From positions 1 through 12,869 of the forward strand of contig JBBRTW010000183.1 of assembly GCA_038244055.1 (NCBI GenBank): a DNA stretch of 12,869 nucleotides. Direction: 5' to 3'. Made by a program: the position numbers and the translations under genes. The notes beneath the pieces were generated by a model. It did not search any database. It saw only the letters and a program-made list of their open reading frames with translations, and had not been told where the DNA came from. This stretch comes from DASPKW01 sp038244055 (GTDB lineage Bacteria > Planctomycetota > Phycisphaerae > Tepidisphaerales > Tepidisphaeraceae). Positions 1 to 5,929 of this stretch are shown one piece after another; within the stretch, counting starts at the first letter, position 1; each line of letters begins with the position of its first letter.

Positions 1-36
1 GCCGCCGGCGTCGCCGTCGCCCACTCCGCCACCTGA
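1..36 (+). CDS. possible 3' end of an upstream gene (partial)
   Basis: From the first base the sequence reads eleven codons (ending H-S-A-T) and then TGA. The codons are strongly G/C at the third position, like the following small gene, which starts five bases later. This fits the tail of a gene in the same transcription unit, but eleven residues are too few to assign a family or to prove that the frame is coding. Confidence 0.25.
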   Translation, partial: AAGVAVAHSAT

Positions 37-41
37 GCCTG

Positions 42-341
42 ATGCTTCGCGGGCTCACCAGTTCCCTCCCGAAGGCGGGCCGCCCTCACGTCTCAGGGGC
101 GGCCCGCCGACTCAAGCTCGACTTCGACAAGGTGGTGGCCTCGCTCCAGTCGGGCGACTGCATGTGGTCGCTGGACGGACGCTGCGCCGGACCGCCACGC
201 CCCACCGGCCTCCGCCACCCCGACGACCCCGACACCGTGCTCGTCTGCAAGGCGCACGCCGGCCGTCTCACCCAACTCCGCCGCCACCCCGAAGACCTCA
301 ACCACCTCCACGCACACCTCCGCGCCCAGCCATGGCAATAG
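42..341 (+). CDS. small hypothetical protein with Cys/His cluster (99 aa)
   Basis: I do not recognise the family. The 99-residue product has a basic N-terminal third. Its middle holds C40, C48, C69 and H72, in the pattern C-x7-C-x20-C-x2-H, which could bind one zinc ion. The C-terminus is rich in His, Leu and Arg. Third codon positions are almost all G or C, which supports real coding. The ATG lies five bases after the stop of a possible upstream gene, with no clear Shine-Dalgarno sequence, so translation may be coupled. Its stop overlaps the start of the next small gene by ten bases. It lies in the accessory segment left of tRNA-Ser and may be cargo of an integrated element. No function can be assigned. 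Confidence 0.5.
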   Translation: MLRGLTSSLPKAGRPHVSGAARRLKLDFDKVVASLQSGDCMWSLDGRCAGPPRPTGLRHPDDPDTVLVCKAHAGRLTQLRRHPEDLNHLHAHLRAQPWQ

Positions 342-655
342 CACGACGAGCCCCGGTTTTAGGGATGGCTAAACCCCACCCCGCTTTGCCTATTCGTGAG
401 AAAAACGGCGGAAGTGGCTTGAATAGGCGCTGTTTGCTTTGTGGTGAGCGGATTCCGAGGGGGAAGGTCGGGAGGCCGCGGAAGTTCTGCATCGAGTGTG
501 TTCCGCCCGGTGATATGGCGGCGAGTGTTCGGGCGTGGCGACTGACGAACCCGGGGCGGGTGGCGGAGATGAACGTGGCGCGGCGGGTGCCGCTAGACGA
601 AAGAAGACGCGCGCCGCGCGCGTCCAACGGGATTCGCTCAGGCGGCCGGTGTTAA
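332..655 (+). CDS. small four-cysteine zinc-finger-like protein (107 aa)
   Basis: The 107-residue product has C34-x2-C37 and C53-x2-C56 separated by fifteen residues. Between them is a Gly/Arg/Pro/Lys-rich loop reading V-G-R-P-R-K-F just before the second pair. This is a typical Cys4 zinc-binding knuckle of the type found in small phage and element proteins and at the front of some HNH nucleases, but no nuclease domain follows. The C-terminus is Arg-rich and could touch nucleic acid. The chosen ATG (332) overlaps the previous gene by ten bases; an alternative ATG at 365 would remove eleven residues. Codon use is more mixed than in the preceding gene, which fits acquired DNA. The recombinase fragment starts right after its stop, so this C-terminus may itself be a rearrangement product. 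Confidence 0.45.
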   Translation: MAIARRAPVLGMAKPHPALPIREKNGGSGLNRRCLLCGERIPRGKVGRPRKFCIECVPPGDMAASVRAWRLTNPGRVAEMNVARRVPLDERRRAPRASNGIRSGGRC

Positions 656-1001
656 GGCGTCTTCGGAAGCTCTTGATCCAGCACAGCGGCGGCGTGCAGC
701 CGAAGCCTGCCCATACGCTCGCTCGTCACTCGACCTACGCGCTGACGATGGATCGCTACTCGCACACCGGCCGCGAACAGGAAACGGCCGCACTGGATGT
801 TCTCCCGAACCTGCCGCAACCCACTCAGAAGCCCGAAAAAATACCCGTGAATGAGCCGAAAGCGGGCCATTCTGTCTTTGCCATTTGCTTAGCCAAAACG
901 GGTACTCCGGGTGAGACTTTGAGAGACTCTGTGAGACTTGAGGGCAACAAAGAAGCCCTCGCGCAAACGAGGGCTTCTCAAGGAGATACCGCGAAAAACA
1001 G
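652..1001 (+). pseudogene. C-terminal fragment of a tyrosine recombinase (phage/element integrase)
   Basis: Frame 1 here reads the end of a tyrosine recombinase. The segment around 670-765 contains G-G-V-x-P-K, then L-A-R-H-S (box III His at 727-729) and T-M-D-R-Y-S-H, whose Tyr at 757-759 would be the nucleophile. Planctomycete integrases carry the same A-R-H-S-T / M-D-R-Y-S-H block, often followed by a C-terminal tail with a C-L-A motif; here it reads A-I-C-L-A-K-T-G near 880-905. The catalytic domain with box I Arg, the beta-Lys and the H-x-x-R box is missing. Upstream DNA is in a different frame and has no homology, so the gene is broken. The frame runs without a stop into the terminator and tRNA gene, so its true end is not defined. 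It marks an old integration at the tRNA-Ser 3' end. Confidence 0.75.
944..978 (-). terminator. intrinsic terminator of tRNA-Ser
   Basis: An 11-bp perfect stem (AGAAGCCCTCG at 951-961 pairing with 968-978) with a six-base loop lies 23 bases past the 3' end of the tRNA. Read on the minus strand it is followed by TTGTTG, a modest T-rich tail, as expected for a rho-independent terminator. The same DNA forms the tail of the recombinase reading frame on the other strand. Confidence 0.7.
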
Positions 1002-1088
1002 CGGAGGAGGTGAGATTCGAACTCACGGGACCCTTGCGGGCCCACCGGTTTTCAAGACCGGCGCAATCGACCACTCTGCCACTCCTCC
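1002..1088 (-). tRNA. tRNA-Ser (anticodon TGA)
   Basis: Read on the minus strand, a 7-bp acceptor stem (GGAGGAG / CTCCTCC) closes the molecule and the discriminator base is G. The anticodon arm is CCGGT-CTTGAAA-ACCGG with anticodon TGA (1052-1054), which reads UCA and related Ser codons. A long variable arm (GGG...CCC) marks a class II tRNA, and the T arm is GTGAG-TTCGAAT-CTCAC. Length is 87 bases and the 3' CCA is not encoded. The 3' end faces the recombinase remnant, so this gene is the likely attachment site of a former integrating element. A terminator follows downstream. Confidence 0.96.
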
Positions 1089-1104
1089 GGATCGACATCC
1101 TAAG

Positions 1105-1131
1105 AGTATCGCACCCGTTTGGAGGGGTCAA
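1105..1131 (-). promoter_or_regulatory. probable promoter of tRNA-Ser
   Basis: On the minus strand TTGACC (1131-1126) and GATACT (1110-1105) resemble the -35 and -10 elements of housekeeping sigma factors, with a slightly short 15-base spacer. Transcription would start about ten bases before the mature tRNA 5' end. Confidence 0.4.
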
Positions 1132-1328
1132 ATCTGGCGGGGAATTTGCCTCATTCATTCAGGTCTTTGGGCGTTGCACTTTAAGAGGCGGCGCGGAGAT
1201 GCGCCGCAGCGGTCCCGCAAATATTTTACGAAGAGGATGGGCCGTGGTCTTGTTTGCTGCCTGTGCATCGATTCGGTCCATGTCTAAAACCATCGATCCC
1301 GCCTATCATTGTCGGCTTGAGTTCATCC

Positions 1329-2600
1329 ATGTCCCATCGCCCGCGCATCGTCATCACCGGCATCGGCGCGGTCAGTCCCAATGGTATCGGGGCCCAGGCG
1401 TTTGGGCGCGGGTGCATCGAGGGGCGGAGCGGGCTGGCGCATCTTCGCGGGATTGATGCTTCCGGGTTGCGCTCTTCGATCGCCGGGCAGGTGCTGGATT
1501 TCGATCCCGAGTCCGTGCTGGAGCCGGCCGAGGTTCGGCGGGTGCCGAGGATGATTCCGCTGGCGCTGGCGGCATCGCGGCAGGCGCTGGCGCAGGCGGG
1601 TTTGGAGATCGCTCCCGATGATCTGGAGATCCAGCGGAAGATTGGCGTCGCGCTGGGCACCGGCGGCGGCGGGCTGGCGTTTGTCGAAGAGCAATACCGC
1701 CTCTATTTCACGCAGAACAAAGGCTCGATCTACGCCATCACGGCCGGCACGCATGGCAATCTCTCCAGCGAGCTTTCGATCAATCTGAATCTGCGCGGGC
1801 CGTCCCACGTGCTTTCCACGGGATGCACCAGTAGCACGGATGCGATTGGCTACGCGATGATGCTGATTCGCGCGGGCATCGTGCCGATGATGCTGGCGGG
1901 CGGCGCGGATTCGCCGATTTCTCCGGGAATTTTGACGGCCTTCGAGCGGATGCGGGTGGTCTCCACGCGGCGCTGGGATGATCCGCGACAGGCATCCCGG
2001 CCGTTCGGCGCGGATCGCGATGGGTTCATCCTGGGCGAGGGGGCGTGGATGTTCATCGTGGAAGATCGCGAACATGCGATCAGCAGGGGGGCGACGATCC
2101 TGGCGGAGCTGGCCGGATACGGCTCGACCTGCGATGCGTATCATCGCGTGCAGATTGCGCCGGAGATCATCGAGCCGGTGCGGGCGATGGAACTGGCGCT
2201 GGCGGATGCCGGGGTGGCGAAGGAGGCGGTCGGCTACATCAATCTCCATGGCACGGGCACCGATTTGAACGATCGCATGGAGACGGCTGCGGTGAAGAAA
2301 TGTTTCGGCGCGCGGGCGGCGAAGATTCCCGGCAGTTCGACCAAGTCGATGATCGGCCACCCTCAGGGCGCGTGCGGCGCGGCCGGGCTGGCGGCGACGA
2401 TTCTCGGCCTGCGCGCGGGGTGGATTCATCCCACGATCAATCTCGATCAGCCCGATCCGGAGTGCGATCTGGACTATGTGCCGCATCAGGCCCGGCGGGC
2501 GAAGGTGGATATCGCCCTGTGCAACTGCATCGCCTTCGGCAGCAAGAACAGCGCGATCGTCGTCAAGATCGAGCCGCCTATTTCTGATCCAGCGGTGTGA
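1329..2600 (+). CDS. beta-ketoacyl synthase, type II PKS KS-alpha-like
   Basis: This enzyme condenses a malonyl-ACP extender with an acyl-enzyme in fatty-acid or polyketide synthesis. The 423-residue product has the full thiolase-fold set: nucleophile C166 in S-T-G-C-T-S-S, H307 in N-L-H-G-T-G-T, K339 in S-T-K-S-M-I-G and H344. FabF and KS-alpha proteins are usually 410-425 residues, so it is full length. Several motifs match actinomycete type II PKS KS-alpha subunits better than FabF: S-T-G-C-T-S, C-D-A-Y-H near 268-272, N-D-R-x-E-T-A, and P-E-C-D-L-D-Y-V-P at 377-385. The Cys shows that it is an active ketosynthase, not a chain-length factor. No ACP, chain-length factor or reductase lies in the window. 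The ATG at 1329 matches the family N-terminus and lacks a Shine-Dalgarno; a TATCAT box at 1304-1309 may be its -10. Its last 23 bases overlap the end of the opposing cyclase gene. Confidence 0.93.
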   Translation: MSHRPRIVITGIGAVSPNGIGAQAFGRGCIEGRSGLAHLRGIDASGLRSSIAGQVLDFDPESVLEPAEVRRVPRMIPLALAASRQALAQAGLEIAPDDLEIQRKIGVALGTGGGGLAFVEEQYRLYFTQNKGSIYAITAGTHGNLSSELSINLNLRGPSHVLSTGCTSSTDAIGYAMMLIRAGIVPMMLAGGADSPISPGILTAFERMRVVSTRRWDDPRQASRPFGADRDGFILGEGAWMFIVEDREHAISRGATILAELAGYGSTCDAYHRVQIAPEIIEPVRAMELALADAGVAKEAVGYINLHGTGTDLNDRMETAAVKKCFGARAAKIPGSSTKSMIGHPQGACGAAGLAATILGLRAGWIHPTINLDQPDPECDLDYVPHQARRAKVDIALCNCIAFGSKNSAIVVKIEPPISDPAV

Positions 2601-4029
2601 TGCCGCGCCAGTTTTCAGGCGGATTCATCGTGTATTTGATGCAGCGGCCGGCCATGAGCGAGGCTGCTTTGTCGGCGGGGTTGGCCGCGCCAATCTGTTC
2701 GAAGCCGGCGGCGGCGCGGGTGAAATCCCCTTGCTGATATTGCGCCAGGGCCCGCGCATAGGCATCCGCGGTGGCGTTCTTCAACGCGCGCGTTTCCGGC
2801 AGATCAGGCTCATAAACTTCCACGACCTCAACGCCTTTCGATTTGCCGACCACCTGCACCTTATCGACGATGCGCCAGGCCAGCGCGGCGGGATCGTTCA
2901 TCTTCGCGGTCGTCTGCCCCGTCGTGATCACCCCAGCGCCGTAATGCTTTGATAGCCCTTCCATCCGGCTGGCGAGGTTGACCGCATCGGAGATCACCGT
3001 CGATTCCATCCGCCCGGCGAATCCGATCGTGCCCAGCATGAGCGGGCCCGAGTGCAGGCCCACGCCGATGTGAATGCCGCGCGGCATTCGCGGGGCGATC
3101 TCGGCATTAGCCTGAAGCTCGGCCGAGAAATCGCGGGCCGCCTGGTGCAATGCGACGGCGGCGCGGATCGCATCATCGGCCTCTCCTGGGAACAGCGCCA
3201 TGATCGCATCGCCGATGTACTTGTCGATGAACCCGCCATGGGCCTGGATCACCGGCGCTGCGTGGCGGAGGTACTGGTTGAGGAAGTCGAAATTTTCGCG
3301 CGGTGTCATTCTCTCGGAGAGCGTGGTGAAGGAGCGGATATCCGAGAACAGGACGGTCATGTCGGCCGCGAGCTGGTCGCCGAGCTCGACATCGACCATC
3401 GACTCGCGCCCGAGCAGCCGCAGGAACTCAGCCGGGACGAATCGCGCGAAGGAGTCGGCCATCCTTCGTACGCGGGCGTAAAGCGCGCTGTTATGGAGAG
3501 CCGCGCCGAGCGTGCCGGCGATGGATTGAAGCGTGGAGACATCGCCATCATCCAGCGGCGGGAAATAAGGCTTGGCTTCGCGCAGTCGGCCGGCGATGAG
3601 CAGCGCGGTCGTCTGCTCCCCCTCGACCACGGGCACGGCGATGAAGTAAGGCGCGGCGATCGCGCCGAGCAGGGGGGCGATTCGATCATCGGGCGGTGTG
3701 GCTGAGTTGACTAAAAGATGGGCAGGGGGGCGGAGCAAATCATCGGTGATGTTGTCCAACCCGCCCGAATCCCGCTCCAGGACGATGGCCCGGTCCATCT
3801 TGAGTCCCGACAGCACCGCGGCGATGACCTTCTCGAAAACCTGTGGGCGACTGAGGTCCGGCGTGATCGCCCGCTGTAGCTCGCTGACCAGCGCCAGGGC
3901 GGACCGGCGCTGGCGAAGCTCGCGCTTGGCGCGGGAGACGATCGAATCAGCGCGGACGATCTGCCCGGAAAGCTCATCGAGGCGGCCGCGATAGTAGTCG
4001 AGCTGCTTGTGAAGGTCGTCTTCAGGCAC
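2578..4029 (-). CDS. GAF domain-containing class III adenylate cyclase
   Basis: This is a soluble enzyme predicted to make cAMP from ATP. The 483-residue protein starts with a helical, probably coiled-coil segment (5-45), then a GAF-like sensor domain (about 45-185) and a class III cyclase domain (about 220-400). Metal-binding D230 lies in L-F-S-D-I-R-S-F and D274 in I-G-D-A-I. K270 (F-I-D-K-Y) is the adenine-selecting Lys. The second selectivity site aligns to T344, as in several bacterial adenylate cyclases that use Thr instead of Asp. N351 and R355 in N-L-A-S-R are the transition-state residues. A tail of about 80 residues with Ala-rich helices follows (A-Y-A-R-A-L-A-Q-Y-Q-Q-G-D-F), resembling one TPR-like pair. 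There are no membrane segments. The start is GTG; no in-frame ATG lies close upstream. It lies 121 bases downstream of the sigma-54 activator gene on the same strand. Confidence 0.92.
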   Translation of the reverse strand: MPEDDLHKQLDYYRGRLDELSGQIVRADSIVSRAKRELRQRRSALALVSELQRAITPDLSRPQVFEKVIAAVLSGLKMDRAIVLERDSGGLDNITDDLLRPPAHLLVNSATPPDDRIAPLLGAIAAPYFIAVPVVEGEQTTALLIAGRLREAKPYFPPLDDGDVSTLQSIAGTLGAALHNSALYARVRRMADSFARFVPAEFLRLLGRESMVDVELGDQLAADMTVLFSDIRSFTTLSERMTPRENFDFLNQYLRHAAPVIQAHGGFIDKYIGDAIMALFPGEADDAIRAAVALHQAARDFSAELQANAEIAPRMPRGIHIGVGLHSGPLMLGTIGFAGRMESTVISDAVNLASRMEGLSKHYGAGVITTGQTTAKMNDPAALAWRIVDKVQVVGKSKGVEVVEVYEPDLPETRALKNATADAYARALAQYQQGDFTRAAAGFEQIGAANPADKAASLMAGRCIKYTMNPPENWRGITPLDQK

Positions 4030-4095
4030 GAGGGGATGATACCGGCCGGGGAGGAAGATTGAAGCGAGAAGTGTCTTCGGCTGTTTAGCTCAGGC

Positions 4096-4127
4096 AATGA
4101 GACAATGAGACAATGGGACAATGAGAC
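4096..4127. repeat. octamer tandem repeat, 4 x AATGAGAC
   Basis: Four contiguous eight-base units read AATGAGAC, AATGAGAC, AATGGGAC and AATGAGAC; the third has one substitution. The array lies in the 121-base gap between the stop of the sigma-54 activator and the start of the adenylate cyclase. On the coding strand it reads GTCTCATT. Eight-base periodicity is not codon-related and no reading frame uses it. Confidence 0.9.
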
Positions 4128-4150
4128 GGCTGACCTTCAGGGCTTAGCCA

Positions 4151-5785
4151 TCACTCCACCGCCTCAATCCCCAGATCTTTTACCTTCTTGTTCAGCGTAT
4201 TGCGGTTAATCCCCAGGAAATCGGCCGCCTTGGTCTTCACGCCGCCGCACTTGGCCAGGGCGCGGTCGATCAGGGCGCGCTCGATCTGGTCGATCACCAG
4301 TTGATAGATTTCGCCTTCGCGCAGCTCGTAATCGGCGATCGCCTGATCGGCGAGCCGGCGCGTCAAGGTTTCGATGCTCTCGCTGGCCTGGTTCGTGCGA
4401 CGCTGCGCCGCGAACATGCGCACCGACAAGGGCAGCAGGTCCTCCGTGAAATCCTCATCCCGGCTCAGCACCACCGCCCGCTCGATCGCATTCTCCAGTT
4501 CGCGCACGTTCCCCGGCCACGGATAGCGCAACAGGATGTTCAACATCTCCCGGCTGATTTTCCGCAGATTCCGGCCATTGATCAGATTGTATTTATCCAG
4601 GAAGAAATCGATCAGGCGGGGAATATCCTCGCGCCGATTGCGGAGCGGGGGGAGATAAATGCTGACCACATTCAGCCGGTAAAACAGATCCTCCCGGAAA
4701 TTCCCCCGCGCCACTTCCTCCTGCAAATCCACATTGGTCGCCGCGATCACCCGCACATCCACCTTGAGCGTCTGCGTATCGCCCACGCGCTCCAACTCGC
4801 GCTCCTGTAGCACGCGCAACAACTTCACCTGAAGCTGCGGCTCCATGGTGCCGATTTCATCCAGAAAAATCGTCCCCTGGTCGGCCGCCTCAAACCGGCC
4901 GATCTTGTCCCGGATCGCGCCGGTGAATGAGCCTTTGACGTGGCCGAACAACTCCGATTCCAGGAGCGTCGTGCTCATCGCGCCGCAGTTGACGCGGATG
5001 AACGGCTTCTCCCGCCGCGGGCTGTTGAAGTGAATCGCCTTGGCGATCATCTCCTTGCCCGTGCCGGTCTCGCCCAGCAGCAGCACCGTCGCCCGGCTGT
5101 TGGCGACCTGGCCAACCGTCGCGAAGACATCGTGCATGGCCGGGGCGTCGCCGATGATGTTCTCAAATCGATACCGGTCCCTCACCTGTGCCCGGAGCTG
5201 TGCGTTCTCTTCCAGCAACTCCTCCTTCTGCCGCAGCACCATGCGATTGATCTGGATCGCCTGCGATAGAAAGGCCGCGATGATTTCGATGAAGCGATGA
5301 TCGCCGCGAAGCTGCAGATCGGTATCTTGCGGCTTGTCGACCGAGAGCGCCCCCACCGTTCTGCCTTCGATCTTGATCGGCACACAGATAAAACTCAGCT
5401 TGCCTTCATCGGCGGCGGGGTTGAATCGGCCGGTGCGGTTCAAAAAATCCGGTTCCTTGCGGACGTCCGCCACCACGCGCGGCCGGCCTGTCGCGACCAC
5501 GCTGCCCGTAATCCCCTCCCCTAGCGAATACTTGCCTCTTTCCATCTCATCCGCCGTCAGTCCCACTGCCGCTTCCGTGCGCAGGCGGCCTGATCCTTCG
5601 TCCAATAACACGAGGGTGCCCCGGCGCATATTTAGTTTGTCTGAAATGATTTGCATCATTTTTCCGAATGTCTCACGCAGCTCCAATGTCGAGGATAGAA
5701 TCTGCCCGATTTCGGTCAGTATGGACAGTTCCTGCTCAGAGCTTTGGGCGATTGCTTCGGAAATAGGCGTCGCGGTGTCGGGCAT
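4151..5785 (-). CDS. sigma-54-dependent transcriptional activator, GAF-AAA+-Fis (NifA-like architecture)
   Basis: This regulator binds DNA upstream of -24/-12 promoters and uses ATP to open RNA polymerase-sigma-54 complexes. The 544-residue protein has a GAF sensor (about 20-180), a coiled linker (183-205), an AAA+ domain (about 209-455) and a Fis-type helix-turn-helix (about 513-540). Walker A is G-E-T-G-T-G-K at 238-244 and Walker B is T-I-F-L-D-E at 305-310. The sigma-54 contact loop reads GSFTGA (285-290) instead of the usual GAFTGA. Sensor I is A-T-N at 349-351, arginine-finger candidates are R364 and R370, and sensor II lies in G-N-V-R-E-L-E-N. No receiver domain exists, so it should respond to a GAF ligand or partner protein. 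The open frame extends far upstream, but the ATG at 5785 begins the conserved region and sits right behind a good promoter. Confidence 0.94.
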   Translation of the reverse strand: MPDTATPISEAIAQSSEQELSILTEIGQILSSTLELRETFGKMMQIISDKLNMRRGTLVLLDEGSGRLRTEAAVGLTADEMERGKYSLGEGITGSVVATGRPRVVADVRKEPDFLNRTGRFNPAADEGKLSFICVPIKIEGRTVGALSVDKPQDTDLQLRGDHRFIEIIAAFLSQAIQINRMVLRQKEELLEENAQLRAQVRDRYRFENIIGDAPAMHDVFATVGQVANSRATVLLLGETGTGKEMIAKAIHFNSPRREKPFIRVNCGAMSTTLLESELFGHVKGSFTGAIRDKIGRFEAADQGTIFLDEIGTMEPQLQVKLLRVLQERELERVGDTQTLKVDVRVIAATNVDLQEEVARGNFREDLFYRLNVVSIYLPPLRNRREDIPRLIDFFLDKYNLINGRNLRKISREMLNILLRYPWPGNVRELENAIERAVVLSRDEDFTEDLLPLSVRMFAAQRRTNQASESIETLTRRLADQAIADYELREGEIYQLVIDQIERALIDRALAKCGGVKTKAADFLGINRNTLNKKVKDLGIEAVE

Positions 5786-5791
5786 GACTAC

Positions 5792-5820
5792 AATATACGC
5801 AGCCCGACCCCCAAAGACAA
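5792..5820 (-). promoter_or_regulatory. promoter of the sigma-54 activator, predicted leaderless start
   Basis: On the minus strand TTGTCT (5820-5815), a 17-base spacer and TATATT (5797-5792) form a good sigma-70-type promoter (4/6 and 5/6 matches). Only six bases separate TATATT from the ATG, so transcription would begin at or next to the A of the start codon and give a leaderless mRNA. No Shine-Dalgarno is present, which agrees. Confidence 0.6.
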
Positions 5821-5870
5821 AGCCAAGATATTGGAATCGTGTCGAAAGTTGAGTCCCCCGCCCCACCCAC

Positions 5871-5887
5871 CGATACCTTCTGTATCG
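5871..5887. promoter_or_regulatory. dyad CGATAC-N5-GTATCG, candidate operator
   Basis: A perfect 6-bp inverted repeat with a five-base centre lies in the 144-base divergent region between the sigma-54 activator and the diguanylate cyclase, 43 bases before the latter's ATG. It could be a binding site for a dimeric regulator or a small 5' UTR hairpin. A six-base dyad can arise by chance. Confidence 0.35.
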
Positions 5888-5929
5888 ACTGGGCAATTTG
5901 AAACGTCTGGGGGCACGTTTCGCGACCGG

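Noticed and set aside
535..1287. A 250-codon open frame including the recombinase tail
   Set aside because: After about base 1002 it only translates the complement of tRNA-Ser and the intergenic DNA; before about 650 it has no homology. Only the middle part is a genuine gene remnant.
1323..2486. A 387-codon minus-strand frame opposite the ketosynthase
   Set aside because: It is Arg/His-rich low-quality sequence, antisense to a gene with intact active-site residues.
5909..5925. A sigma-54 promoter (GG-N10-GC) before the diguanylate cyclase
   Set aside because: GG and GC are correctly spaced at one position, but the surrounding bases do not match the TGGCACG / TTGC consensus.
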